Made by a program: the position numbers and the translations under genes | DNA from: Atrichornis clamosus | Taxonomy: Eukaryota; Chordata; Aves; Passeriformes; Menuridae | Direction: 5' to 3' | DNA: 64,000 nt | Assembly: GCA_013400975.1 (NCBI GenBank) | Contig: WBMZ01000341.1 | Span: 1 to 64,000 of the forward strand | Shown here: positions 21,890 to 35,430 of the stretch, piece after piece | How the letters are laid out: each line of letters opens with the position of its first letter | How positions within the stretch are numbered: the stretch's first letter is position 1 | The notes under the pieces: generated by a model | What the model saw: the letters and a program-made list of their open reading frames with translations, nothing else | Database searches by the model: none | What the model was told of the DNA's origin: nothing

Positions 21890-24160
21890 GCAGTCCAGAT
21901 GGCTTTTATCCATTACTGGTAGTCCTGTCCCTGGGAACCCCTGGAAGGAGCCTAGCTCCAGTCTCTTTGCACCATCCCAACAGGTACCTGTATACAATGA
22001 TATGAGGTCCCCATGAGCCTGCAGGATGAACAGTTCCAGCTCTCTCAGCCTCTCCTCACAAAGAGATGCTCCAGTCTCTTTATTATCTGAGGGCCATTTG
22101 TTGGACTCTCTTCAGTATGTTCATATTTCTCTTGTACTATGGGAGCACAGAACTGGACACAGCACTTCAGGAATCAAGGTGAGACTGACAGACCTGCAGT
22201 TCCCTAGGCTCTCCTTCTGGTCCTTCCTGAAGATAGGAAAGACTTTTGCTTTCTTCAGATCCTCCAGCACCTCTCCCAATCACTACAATCATTCAAAGAT
22301 TACCAAGAGTGGCCTCACAAACCCATCAGCCACCTACCTTTGCACTCATGAGTGTATCCCATCAGGACCATGAGGTATTCCCTGACCAGATCCTCTTCCA
22401 ATAAAGGTACATCTTCCTTGCTCCAGTCTTTCCCCCTTAGTCCCTGGGGTTCCTGAATGCTGGTCTTGCTAGTAAAGCCTGAGACAAAAGTATCATTCAG
22501 TAACTCAGCCTTTACATTTACCTGTCTTCTTGTCTCCAGAAAAACTGCCCTTTTCAGCAGTGGGCCCCGCCCTTTCCCTACTCCCTTTTCCCCTTCCTTT
22601 TGAGGGACCTATGTACTTCTAAGTCCTTCTGTTGCTTTTGACAATCCCTTGTCAAGAGTCCTCTCTGACTGGGCTTTGGCTTTCCTAACCCCATCCCTGC
22701 AAGCTTGGATAGTAACTCTGCATTCCTTCCAGGTTCCAACCTTCTGTAGACTTCCTTTTTATGTTTGAGTTTGGCAGGTGCTCCTTGTTCCTCCATGCAG
22801 GCCTCTTGGCATCCTGTGCCTGACTTCCTGCTCACTGGGATGGACCACTCTTGAACTTGAAGGAGGAGATCCTTGAATATCAACCAGCTTTCACGGATCT
22901 CACTTCTCTCCAGAGCCTCATCTCAGACTTCTTCAAGAGGCCAAATTCTGAAATCCAGAGTTGTGTTCCTGTTTTTGCCCTGCTCCCTTCTCTCAGGATC
23001 CTCAACTCCATCCTCTCATGATCACTGCAGCCAAGGCTGCCTCCAACCTTAATATTCCCAGTGAGCACTTCCTTGTTGGAGAGTATGAGATTGATCAGAG
23101 CACCCCTCTTTGTTGTGTCCTCCATCACTTGGGTCAGCAAGTTGTCACTGATGCTCTACAGGAACCTCTTGGATTGCTTGTGTCCTAATGTGTTGTCCCT
23201 CCAACCTGCTTGCAAAGATGGCTTGGTGAGCTGGATCCTGTTTCTCCCAGGCAGATGCTAATTCTGAAACAAGGTCCCACAGTCAGAGAAACTAAACCCC
23301 TTTTGTATTCAGCAGCTCCACAAGCAGTTGTTGACACACAGCATCAGTGCTCTCTTCTCTACACTCTTTCCCTTCACTGGCATGACTGAGGAGCACAAGA
23401 CCTGGGCCCCTGTACTCCTCACTAATCATCCCCAGGGCTCTGCAGTCAACTCCTCCCTCCAGATTATCCCTGGCAGTGCCCATGTGAAAGAACAGCAAGA
23501 GGTAACAGAGAGCTGGACAAGTTGCAGCACTCCCAACATTCCAGATCCAAGCCACTGGCAAGTAGTAAAATTCTCCAGACAAAAGGTCAGGTCTGCAGAC
23601 GGGTGCTCCTGTCCCCGCAGAAGGGAGCTGCTCACTACTATCACTCACGTCTTCATCCTGGTGGCCTTGCATGGCTCAGCATCAGCCAGCTCAGGTGCTT
23701 CATTTGAAAGCACCTCTTCAGTTTTGTGGTCTGTCAACCAGTTTCGCAGTTGGAAATCTCCAGGTGGAGCTGGAGCCACTTTCTCAGTGTTAGAAGTCAC
23801 CAGTTTCCATTGTCTGCCTACCCCAGAACTCGCCCTTGCCACCCTGCCAGGAGCAGGCTCTGCCCGTGTCGCCATTGCAGTTGGAGTTGGGCTCCTGAAG
23901 ATGCCGTGTCTCTGAGAAGATCCTGTCTGTCTCTCATCCTCTGATGCTACACAACCTGCTCACTTCCTTCCATTAACTCCTCCCCCTGGTGACACAGTTC
24001 TTGAAGAACAGTACACCTCCTGTGAGAAAGGCCATCTCTTGTGGCATCAAGGAGACATGCTGGGCGCTCCCCACAGCCCGTGACCATCATCCAAAGCTCT
24101 GCCTCGGTCAAAGCCTCTGCCCTGACAGGAACAGCTATCCAACACCTACAAATTGAAAGA
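21890..24160 (-). mobile_element. Long rearranged CR1 with ORF1, ORF2 and 3' UTR pieces
   Basis: A - strand CR1 non-LTR retrotransposon, much longer than the usual truncated copies. In its own 5' to 3' order I see four parts. First, ORF1 (about 24150-23290), including the SGNH-esterase-like domain described for CR1 (LLFFHMGT followed by CRALGMISEEYRGPGLVLLS). Second, the C-terminal endonuclease part of ORF2 (about 23210-22880), with MEDTTKRGALINLILSNKE and KVGGSLGCSDHE. Third, the linker and start of reverse transcriptase (about 22880-22160). Fourth, 3' UTR-like sequence (about 22160-21990). The first half of the endonuclease and most of the reverse transcriptase are missing and frames are broken. 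It is an inactive deletion derivative lying in sense with SMAP1. Confidence 0.88.
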
Positions 24161-25090
24161 GAGGTGGCAACAGAGGAAATGAAAGAGGGAAGTGGACAGT
24201 GTGAAACGTGCAGTTGAGAGAAGGGCTGCAGGAGAGAAAAAAAAGCACATGTGCACTTTCCTGCTACCTGCATGTCTCTGGTTCTGGCTGGTATCTAGGA
24301 AAGCAGGTATGGGCTGTAGAAAAGCCAGGCCTCTACTGCTTTCCATTTATATGGTGATAAACAATGGCCCCACACAACATTTTCAATTTCTCCCTGCTGA
24401 CTGGAACAGCTACCTGCATAAGGAAAATACAGCCTAGGACATAATTTTTCTTATGGAAGCAAATAAGATACTAAGTACATTATTAAGGTCTTAAATTCTG
24501 TGTACAATTCTTATCCTTTTTATCTTTGCACTGTAAATGGACTTGCTGTTTATTTCAACTCTTCCTGGTTTTGATTTTGCATATTTTGTTTTTAGACATC
24601 TACACAGTTCCATTAAAAATAATCAACTGCTATTTCCTGGTAATAACTGATGAGGAAATGAGCACTCAACTATAGTCAGTTCACAAAGAAAAACACTAAG
24701 AAATCTCATCTGTTCTCTTGCTTTTAGGAATTATTAGCAATACCTGAAAAGGTCAGATAAAGATTTCTATCACTTTCTCAGATCATATCCAAGAACATAA
24801 TTAACCTTATAATAAGATTAAAAATTCAACTTGATTTTTTGCTGCGTGTCCAGTACTCACAACAAGCAATGTAGTGTTTTTTTTGCAATCGACCTTTTCT
24901 AGGCTTGAAAACATTTATCTTCCCTGCAGTCCCATTTCTTACTCCTTCTGTAGATCTCCCTTCTCTAGAACTTAAATAACTTTCTTTTCCTCTAGACTCT
25001 GTCCAGTTGACTCCTTCTGGTTCTAGAGTATGATGCCTGCTCTTCCACTGTGCTCCACCTAAGGCATTTAAAACACCAAAGAGAGTATAA

Positions 25091-25755
25091 TCATAGAATC
25101 ATAAACAGTTTGGGTTGGAAGGGACCTTAAAAATCATCGAGTTCAACCCCCTTGACATGGGCAGGGACACCGTTCACTAGACCAGGTTGTTCAGTACCCT
25201 GTCCAACCTGGCCTTGAACATTGCCAGGGATGGAGCATCCACAACTGCCCTGTGCAACCTTGTTCAGTTGGAAGCCATTTTCCCCCATCCTGTCACTAGA
25301 CTCCCTGATAAAGAGTCCCTCCCCACCTATCTTGTAGTCCCCTTTTAAGTACTGAAAGGTGTCTGCAGAGCCTTCTCTCTTCTCCAGACTGAACAACCCC
25401 AGCTGTCTCGGCCTGTCTTCACAGGACCACTGCTCCATCCCTCTGAGCATCTTCATGGCCCTCCTCTGGACCTGCTCCGATAGGTCCATGTGCTTCCTAC
25501 ACTGGGAGCCCAGAACTGGACACGGCACTGCAGGTGGGGTCTCATGAGAGTGGAGTAGAGGGGGAGAACACCTCCCTTGACCTGCTGGTCACACTTCTGA
25601 TGCAGCCCAGGATACTGTTGGGTTTCTGGGCTGCAAGTGTGCGTTGCTGGGTCATGTTCAGATTTTCATTCACCAGTACCCCCAAGTCCTTCTCTGCAGG
25701 GCTGCTCCCAACCCACTTATTGCCCAGCCTGTGCCCATCTTTGGGATTGCTCTGA
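25091..25755 (-). mobile_element. CR1 LINE 3' fragment
   Basis: A - orientation CR1 tail. On + it begins TCATAGAATCATA, followed by TTTGGGTTGGAAGGGACCTT, and continues through the reverse complement of the 3' UTR and the last ORF2 codons up to about 25755. It is longer and closer to the family consensus than the copy at 5671, but its open frames are interrupted. It lies in sense with SMAP1 transcription inside an intron. Confidence 0.94.
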
Positions 25756-28700
25756 CTCTATTTTAAGGAATGAAAATTTTGCTTTCAGACACCTGAAAAT
25801 ATAGACAGGAGTAAAATGAACTTAAGTAGAAGCTCCAAATATTTCAACTGATCCTATTAGAATAGGACTAAACAGCTCTCCAGTAAGTCCCTGCTTAAAT
25901 AACATTCACAATAAAGCAAACTTTTGAAATAACTCATTTTTACATATAAAACCTGGAGACTTTGACACATTAACATCACCAAAATTCATTAATAAGTTGA
26001 AACTTGTCTGCCAATCTATGTCAATCATGCTAGGTACACACACACCTGACCTCAGGGGAAAACAAGTATTTAAGAATATCTAGTTATCTAAAATATACCA
26101 AGACTTTACATGAAAGTTTGTCAGATACAAACCATGAAAATCATACACCATCTCTATAAAAACACACTTTTGTAGCCACTGAACAAATTCTCAGCTCCCA
26201 ATACAGTACAATTCAAATCAGACACACACACAAAATCAAAAAAAGTTTAAGTTGACTGGATTTTAGTATCCTGCTTGGATAAAGATTTATATTAAATATT
26301 TCACTGAATTAATACTTCCAAACTTAATACCTCACAGTTCTCCCCTTCTCTTTCTCCCTACAAATTTCACTGAAGAATGAAAATCACACTTTTGCTGGGA
26401 GACATACCCATACAAAATTTGAAATTAAAATCTGTCTAGAACAATTTAGGAAATTGTTTTAAGTATAGGTAAAAATGATGGACCCACTTCACATGCTATG
26501 CCCACTTCACATTAAAAAGCATCATTAAACACATGAAATGTTCTTCTTTCCTTTCTGTGCCCATGAATAATGCATAATTTATAGCACACACTTTTTATCA
26601 AGTTCTACTGTAGGAGCTGGTTAAGGTAACTCTTCTTAAACCCCCTTGAGTTTGCTAATAGGCAAAATTCTAGAAAAAAGGTTACTCATTCACATGTTGT
26701 TCTTCACAAGTCCTTTACAAATTCAATAGTTTGTAATAGCGTCCAGCTATACAGAACAGAAGGAAGAAAGATTTTAAATGTTTTTGAAAATTGTGATAAG
26801 GACACATATCTGAAAGCAGAGTCAAAGCACACACGGTCCTGAATGCTCAAGTCACATTTGGAAAAGGAGAAACAATGCTTTTATTTTCACTTGAAAATCA
26901 TGTCTTGGCTAGGACAATGGACATAAATCCTAAGGTTTGTAGATATCATGTTGTTTCAGTCTCATAATAAATCATTCAAACAGACATTTCTGTGCTCCAC
27001 AGGGCCATAAAACAGAGTGTATTTAGCATTAAATGCTGCCTTTCAGCTTAAACTCGGCAAGAAAAGCAATCCTGTGAAAACTCAAGGGTCATACAGATCA
27101 GCTTGAAGAGCACAGTTAAATTCCTTTCTTTTTCAATGCTCTCAAATCCTACTGTGGCACCTCAGACATACCTACAATGCAGAATATAAACATATCTCAG
27201 TGAGAAAGTAAGCCACGCTATTCCACATTTGATCCCTCCTTCTACTTCATTTTTAAAAATTTCAATACATTCTATTAATAGATATTCAAACAAGTTCAAG
27301 TCAAAGATTGGCCATGGATTTCTACTTTAAATTTTCCAATTCCAAGCATAGGAACTAAACGTTAGGGTTACTCAACTGAGTTCATGTCCACTTTACCAAC
27401 TGCATCCTTGCACAAAATAATTACACATTATAATCACAACTCTTTTTTACTTCAAGAAGTTTAAACAGACCAAGTTCTTAAACGCTTTCATAATAAGGCA
27501 CCCTTTCCAGTCTCCCATATTCTCCTGACTCTTCTCTGAATCCCATACAACTTTTATCCATGTTACAAGGTAAAAGATCTTATAAAATACTCATAGCACT
27601 GCCAAATGAGAGGCACCCTCAACTCCTGTCCAGCCTCAGTTCCCAGACTAGACACCACTGTCTTGAAATGGAACACAAGCAAAGTCTTGTTAATCCTGAA
27701 ACAAAACAGAATAATATTCTCTTTGCCCCAGTTTACCAAGCAATCCATGTAATCAGCATCAGAAACCTGTCTTCTGCTACCTAACCATGTTCCTGTCTCT
27801 TATCTGGGGGGATTATCTGATTACATTACATCTTCCTTGAGATTACTGATTAAAAATGGAAGATAACCAAGAATTGTATCTTGCAATATGCCATAAGGAT
27901 CATGTGCTTGATAAAAAAATGCTTATTGAGAGTTCTGTTTATTGTTTCTGATTATGGCACTCAGAAGAAAGAAAAATGTCACCAAAAATCTGGACAGGTT
28001 TGTTTACAACAAGTGAATATATTAATGCTTTCTAGTATATAAACAAGGTGATAATTACCAGATATTGAGAATAATATTATCCTTTCTACCACTATTTAAT
28101 CAATTTAGTAAGTACCATATTTAGTCTAGAAACTAGCACAAAGATAAATAACATTTCAAAATATTCTTCTCACAGAAAGTCAAGAGACTGAATCTTTATC
28201 ATAGAAATGCACCTTAAATGTTATATGTATATACATTTCAGTGTGCTTTAGCAGCCACTCCATTATTTAACCCTCCACTAGTCATAATCATCTAAGGTAT
28301 CACCTTTCACTTTGCTTTTTCTCTCTCTTCAATATTTAGCCTTCCTTTGGATTGTCTGCATTTTACAGCTAAATCATTCTTTAATCAGCACATGTTCATG
28401 GAATAAAAACAAAAGAAAGCTTTTCTCTTTTTTCTCAGGCTGCTCTTTTCTCCTGGGTACACTGTAACTACAGTAGAGAAGTCATCATTTCCAGCTTCAG
28501 AAAGGCTGGGAAGGGGGAAAACCAGAATTCAGTGCCACCCATTATGTGCAATACTACCACTGGCCCATTTATTTTGGGGGCAAGTGGAAACTTCACGATT
28601 CTAGATTTGAATTTACTCAATCTACACTCAAATGGGATAAATTAAAAACTCAGAGAAGCTAGAAATGGGTTACTGTTTGTCACATCTAGCTCTACAGGGA

Positions 28701-30083
28701 TCAATTTTGACATAAGGCATTAGAATAACAGACAACAAGCACTCAAATACTGCTGTTCCTGGTACTTTGACCAGAGACTTCCACAAGAGACAAGAAAATC
28801 TAGACCAACACTTTCCTTTGCAATTTTAGCTAACACATCCAAATCTAAACGCAGAGATACATCTTATTTCCCTCACTGCTTGTGGGTGGCTTAAGGCATG
28901 GTGGGAAACTTGCTCTGTCTGTAGTGTTATGTTTGAAAAGAAATGTGGTTTCAACCTCTGAAACTCAATCTAGCATGTTGCACAAAGTCAGCCCTCAGCA
29001 GCAAGCAGGGGAAGGAAGAGTAAAGGATAAAGAATAAAATCTCTGAACAACACCTATATGCTTTGAGGCACTCAGAATTCCCTTTCATCATCATCCCTTC
29101 CATTGAACATATTATGAAAACTAATAGATGAAGAGAAACTAGCACAGATCACACATCCCAAAACTTAAATTCAAGAATACACACAATTCTTTCCAGTTCA
29201 GCTGAGTGGGACAGAAAGTCCAACACAAAAATAAGCTTCTAAATTACCTTAACAAGATTCCCTAGATGGGGAGTTTCTCCTCCAAAACCCCCCTCTCAGA
29301 AGCCAGTCTGGGTTAAGGAAGCCTGCACATGTCCATCACCAGCACCTTGCTCTTAGAGTCTGACAGCTACTTTGAGAGAGCTGCAGCTTTAAGCAGTTTC
29401 TTTGGGTGTCCCAAAGCTGCCTTTCCAGGCTACGACAGGCATGGCAATGGGGTTGCTTCCCAAGTGTCATGGCTATAAAGAAGGAGCAGGGCGGGTGCAG
29501 GGGTTATGCTACTCTTCCTTGAGGAAAGCAAGACATACAAGTTCCAAGATGAGACAAAGGACAGAGCAGCCCAGGCAGCAATATTAATTTTTCTTGATAT
29601 CCATTCTTGATTTTGATTATGAAGCCTCAGACTCAACATTTTTAGCAGCTCTAAGAGAGAAGCATCTGCTGCAGCCTTTCCTAAATATCAGCATCACAAA
29701 GCAACAGGAGGTCTTAAAGAAGATGACTTAAAGCCCAGGAACCTGGGAACATAAAGTTATATTCAGCAATACCTATTAAAAAAAGAACAAGATTAAAGAA
29801 TATAAATTGAAAGAAAACATTACTACCATCACCAGGGTAAGACAGAATCCAATTTAGCTAGATAACCAGAAGGAATTACCACACCATCTACTTCTATATC
29901 CAAGCAGTGCAGAAGCTTGAAGAGGTGAGAAAAATATTGCCATTACAGCTAAAGCACCTCCAGCCATGAGTGTTGAGAAGTGTGCATGCCTTCTGTGTGA
30001 ATGAACAATTCCCTGAAGGAAAATACACATGTTCTTGCACATATTTACACATATATATAACTAAATAAATTTATTAAATTTAC

Positions 30084-30211
30084 CTGAGCAGGAGGTACTG
30101 CAGCTGCTGGTAAAGGATTGGAAATCATCGGGCCAAAGATATCCAGGTCATCATTCAGTGCTGTGACAGCAGCAGTGCCTCCATTTGTAACAGATGCTTC
30201 AGCTGGACCAT
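30084..30211 (-). CDS. SMAP1: SMAP1 coding exon (LDIFGPMISNPLP segment)
   Basis: A 128-nt exon. Its first two bases complete the aspartate that ends the clathrin box LLGLD, then it encodes 42 residues, GPAEASVTNGGTAAVTALND followed by DLDIFGPMISNPLPAAAVPP and AQ (entry phase 1, exit phase 0). Acceptor TTTTTTTAG|AT, donor CTCAG|GTAAAT. NDDLDIFGPMISNPLP is a hallmark block of SMAP1 near the clathrin- and adaptor-binding region. Confidence 0.95.
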
Positions 30212-31405
30212 CTAAAAAAACAACAGAATCACTTTTAAAGTGAAAATTATTAATAACTTAACACCATGAAAAAAATTAAAGCTGTCTATTCCCTCCTACC
30301 CTGCCCTTAGATATTTTTCAGACTGTGATATTCAGATTTTGTAAGGACTTCTTCCCCTAAGAAGATGGCACATTAATGTGCTTCAGAAAAACAAAACAAA
30401 ACAAAACACTTAAGACTTCCCTAAGGACAGCCATGCCAACTTAGCAGTACACATTACTCATTTTTCAGGAGCCTTTGCACACCAACATTTTTAGTAAGAA
30501 TTTAAACAGTGTCTTACTGAGAAGGCCCAAATTTGGTAGCCATGTATCAGACAAAATACAATCACCTGTGCTCCCAAATTAAAATTTGCATTTTAGAATC
30601 TGCAAAGTTATTCCTAACATGCTAATTTACTCAAGGGTACATACATAAACGTTGCAGTAGGTAAAAAAGTCCATTCTTCTCCCTTTTTCAAAAGTACTTT
30701 GCAGAGACTTTATTCTATAGCTCCACATGAACACACCTGCCAGGCACACTTGTCCGTAAGAACCTACAGCTCTCACTCTGTGCAGTTAACCTTCCACACC
30801 TTGGTGCCTGTAAACCACTTTAACACATGAACACATTTACTGATCTCACTGAAAGTGGATACGTACAGGATAAAAAAAAGGGCTGGAGAATTATGCTTTA
30901 AAAATAATTGCAAGAAAATACTTTAAAAGATACAGAGACAAAAATATCACAAGAAGTTTTTAAGGAACAGAGCAACCATGTCTCTTTTGATTTTAAGCTG
31001 TTCAAGTGGTAAGAATTGGCTAATAAATTTATACCTAAGCATATCACAAGTTACACAGAGTTTGACAAATACAAAGGTGACTCTAGATTCTGCCAAACTC
31101 TATGGTGACTGCATAGTCCTGACAGCAAGCATAAGAAAACTTTTTAATGCAAAAGAACAAGTGAAGTCTCAAATTAGCCAAGCTCACTGCAGAAGTCAGA
31201 CTTCTCTGGCAGAGCAAACTAGCTGAATTGAGTCAAAACCTTCTCTGCAAGGGAAACACCACCACGACTGGCACAGCTGTATATACATCACAGGAGGATC
31301 AGTATTCTAAAATCACTAGATTACAGTACACTGAAAAAATTGCTACTAACATCATAAGACTGCATTCTAAAACAATCCATTTAGATGACCATTACCCAGA
31401 GATGC

Positions 31406-31987
31406 TGTGCTGGTTTTGGCTGGGATAGAGTTAATGTTCCTCACAGTAGCCAGTATGGGGCTGTGTTTTGGATTTGTGCTGGAAATGGTCCTGATAACAC
31501 AGGGATGTTTTCATTACTGCCAAGCAGTGCTTGCACAGCATCAAGTCCCTTTCTACTCCTCACTCCACTCCACCAGTGAGGAGGCTGGGGGTGCTCAAGG
31601 AGGGGACACAGTCAGGACAGGTGACCCCAGCTACCAAAGGGATATTCCATACCCTACATATGGTGCCATGTCCAGTGTATAAAGCAGTGAGAAGGAGAAG
31701 GAGAACATTGGAGTGATGGCATTTGTCTTCCCAAGTCACTGTTCCGTGTGATGGAGCCCTGCTTTCATGGGGATGTCTGAACACCTGCTTGCCATTGGGA
31801 AGTGGTGAACATATTCTTTGTTTTGCTTCGCTTGCAGGTGCAACTTTTGCTTTACCACTTAAACTAACATTATCTCAACCCATGAGTTTTCTCACTTTTA
31901 CCTTCCTGATTCTCTTCCCCATCCCATGGGGAGAGTGAGCAAGTGGCTGTGTGGGGCTTAGTAGCCAGCTGGGGTTAAACCATGACA
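31406..31987 (+). mobile_element. Solo LTR of an avian endogenous retrovirus (ERVL-like)
   Basis: The element starts TGTGCTGGTTTTGGCTGGGA and ends GGTTAAACCATGACA, a TG...CA boundary pair typical of a widespread avian LTR family. The 5-bp sequence GATGC flanks both sides (31401-31405 and 31988-31992), a target-site duplication; five bases is usual for ERVL-type integration. A TATAAA (31678-31683) sits at a plausible promoter position. No gag, pol or env sequence is attached, so this is the product of LTR-LTR recombination. It lies antisense to SMAP1 in an intron. Family assignment is from memory. Confidence 0.87.
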
Positions 31988-34900
31988 GATGCCTTCTCAT
32001 TTCTGTCTGCATTCCACCTCCAGTGGAAGGTGTCTCCCTTCAACTACCTTGTATGAAAGTATTTAAAGATCAATAATGTCATAGACATCTATTTGAAAAC
32101 TGTACATAAAAATCACAAGTGTCAGAATCTGATAATGTGGAACACATCTGAAGTTACCATCATTCATGCATGGGTCAATTCAGCCTTGCTGTAGGGATGC
32201 TAACCTTTGGGCTTTAGTATGTATAGGAAATGTGTCATAGCTATAGCTGCTACAGAAACCACAAATCTGAACCAACTTCAGTATTTGTAAAATCCTCAGC
32301 CTATTTTTTGAGCACTTAGTGCACCTTTTTCATATAGGGAAATGAAACAACCCAGTGGAAGGGTGCTGGTTTGCAATTCTTTGGGAGTTATATGCTTGCT
32401 TTTGTTACTAATTCAGATACACGATCTTTTTAAACTCTGATTTAGTATCGAACATTGACATTGCTAATTCTCAAACTGCGCATGCCAGGAAACAGACCAA
32501 ATAACATGAACCAAAACTCCGTGAAGGCTTGAAAATGAGAAGGACAAAACGAGTGGCACTTGGAAGAAACTGAACCTCAGCAGGTATTTTTATTGTCCAA
32601 ACTTGTGCAAAGTTTGTAAGGACAATGCGCTATCTGCAAGAACTAAGACCGACACAGCAACTTCCCAAAGGCGAAGTGGCCATGGGAATGAGCTGACAGT
32701 ACCAGATCTCCTGTGCTGACTAAACAGTGAGTGGCTTGAGGAATGGCCATAGGACTCAAGTAGCCACCTCAGCCAGCTTTCTTACTCTGCTGGGATTTGA
32801 CTTTGCCAGGGGATTGCTGTTAAAATGATTCTGAAAAGCGAAGTTACAAACTCATCTATGATTATGACAAAGCTACTTATATCTTACTGCAAAGGTCTCC
32901 TCCTTCCCTTACTTCTGATGAATGGAAGCCAGTGGACAGCAAAATGACCATATGTATAATCTGCTCTACCATTCCATCCACACTAGTGCTTTGAGATGTG
33001 TGTAAATAAACATACTGGCAATTTAAGCCACAAGCTTCTTTTGAGGTCATTCTGCAGACTGGCAGTTTCTTAAACATCTCCCCAAAGGTTTGCTGTTTCA
33101 GATAAATTTAGGAATGAACTGTGCATAATTTTCAAGCAAAAGGACTGTCAGGAATTAATAATTTAATGTTCTCATTTTCTCAGTCAGGCACACGTATTAA
33201 AAAAATATCTCTCTTGTCATATTCCAAAGTACTTTAGTTTTCCTGTAAAAGAGTTTAACACAGAAGACGGAAAATTTAAATGCAATGATTTACTAAAACA
33301 AGCAATTCACATATTTAGAACATTCATGACAGAACACATTTGCAAAAACATAGTATTTTTCAAGTATTTAATATGCTGCTTATAAATTAATACTATGAAA
33401 ACCCAGATTTTTGCTAGATTGGTTCTGAAAGAATGTTATTTGCTGATGTACAATGCCTTTCATCTCTTACTGAATAAATATCTCCCTGTCTCCACTGGTG
33501 CAGAAACCAGGCATTTTGAATTACTGTTTACAACACAGTTTTAAGCCTGTATGAATAGTATGAATAGATGATCCTGTTTTACTGATTTCTCAAAAGGTAA
33601 TAGTTGGAATATTTGTATCTATTAAAAAGCAACTCCAAAAACATTCCCCCTTCCCTGCTGAAAGAACTAAGTTTCAGAATACAGAAGAAACCTAACTGTT
33701 TTCACTCCAGTTTATTACTTGTAGCAATGTGTCTCCATTTAAATATATTTGCATTCAGGCATAGACAGACTTGTTTTTCAGAATAATTCACAGTTCTTAT
33801 ACAGAGATTATGGATATTCTCAACTTCAACACACCAGGTCATGGATTAGGATTCACTTCCTCTTTTCACTTCTCAGTTTAAAATATTTCTGTAGTATAAG
33901 AAAGATACTCCAGCAGACTTCTGAGTTTTTAATTTATTCTAAGTATATCACTATAAGTATACTTCTAAGTATATCAACTTTTGCCACCTACCATTAAAAC
34001 CTCTTTAGAAGAGGTGGTGTGTATATGACAGAACTTTTTCCAGGGAAAAGGTAAAAATCAGAATAAGTTAGATCGGTCTGTCTGAATATTTTGAGAAATT
34101 TTTGGCTTCAACCATCACAGGGTTACTTTGAAGCAATTAACTTCTGATAAACAGCACTTCCATCACTTTTCTGGAGAACGCATCCATAGCTAGGAATGAA
34201 GTATTAGGTGTAGCAGAAGCCATTGCAATGAGAGCATTTGCAAAGCAGAGCTTCCATGCTCACTCGGAGAAGGGAATGTGAAGAGTCAATAGATGCTGTT
34301 CTTCATCACTGCTCCTAACTGTGGTTCCAAAACTTCTTTTTTTTTTTTACAATTTATGACAATGTGAGTGATAATATCTGACTGCTGTCTGCCACACTGC
34401 AACAGCAGATGATGCTTCTAATTTCAGATTAGGAAGTCTTGTTTCAGTGTGATGGCAGAAACAAAAGCTATTTACCAGGATATATTTAATAATATAGTGA
34501 CGGGTTCCTGTAAAGTTTTACCTTTACAGTTCTTTTTCTGTATATGTTTTATTAATGCTTGACATGACAATTTCCAATTCAGTGCTGCCCTCTGTTATTC
34601 ATATACATCATAAATCCTTGGTATATTTAACTATGCCAATAGTGAGAACAAACAGGAGAAGGGCTTCAAAGGGACAGCAAGAGAGGAAAGAGCAAGAAAG
34701 CAGATCTTGTCTTAAACTTTGCATTATGTTTCTGAAATTCATTTTTTATGGACCAAACTATTTACAAGAACTTTGTTACCAAGCCGCCACGTATTTTTAT
34801 ATGCACAATCATTTATGACAGCCATACCAAGACTTGCAATACAAGTAGAATAAGCATATGATTATATTTTACACCAAGTTACTAGAGAGAGAAATAGGTC

Positions 34901-35204
34901 AATAGTTCCAACAAAAATCTGGGGCAAAGATGTAACAAGGTCTGTCTGGCCAAAAGTATTGCAGAATTATTTAATGCATTAGTAAATTTTTGTTTACTGC
35001 TAGAACCTTTGCAGAAGTGAAAAAGCATTCATAGGGAGGTAATCTCTACATAATACTTCTGAAAATAAAATGTGGAAAGCCAGAAAGCTAGTAATGCTGT
35101 ATGCCTCAAGTGGTTGTAACTGTTTTCATTTTGGGTAGATAAAATGCTTACCTAAGCATAACCTGAACATTGCAGCAATACTATAAATGTTAACATATTT
35201 ACAG

Positions 35205-35430
35205 GCTCAAGAAGTGGGGCCATGCAAAACCTCATGAGGTTCAACAAGGCTCAGTGCAAGGTCCTGCACCCAGTCAGGGCAATCCCTGCTTCCAATACGG
35301 GCTGCAAGACGAATGGATTGAGAACAGCCCTGCAGAGAAGGACCTGGGGATCCTGGAGGATGAAAATCTGGACATAAGCAGGCAATGTGTGCTTGCAGCC
35401 CAACTGTATCTTGGGCTACATCAAAAGCAT
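35205..35430 (+). mobile_element. CR1 LINE fragment
   Basis: A + orientation piece of the CR1 ORF2 3' region, recognisable by AGGTTCAACAAGGCTCAGTG, GCAAGGTCCTGCACCC, AAGGACCTGGGGATCCTGG and GGGCTACATCAAAAG. It lacks the terminal repeat. Its end overlaps, in consensus terms, the start of the CR1 at about 36955, so they are separate insertions and not one split copy. Confidence 0.88.

Larger units (their letters stand above)
19069..30083 (-). other. SMAP1: SMAP1 intron, 11,015 nt
   Basis: Donor CTCAG|GTAAAT, acceptor TTTCCCAG. It contains a rearranged CR1 (about 21890-24160) and a CR1 3' end (about 25091-25755). The 164-codon open frame at 20045-20539 on - is not recognisable. The rest (19370-21880 and 25760-30080) shows no gene or repeat that I can identify. 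Confidence 0.85.

Noticed and set aside
23328..23915. 195-codon open frame on +
   Set aside because: It is antisense to the CR1 ORF1 esterase region; the - strand explains the coding-like signal.
31407..31682. 91-codon open frame on +
   Set aside because: It lies wholly inside the solo LTR, which is non-coding.
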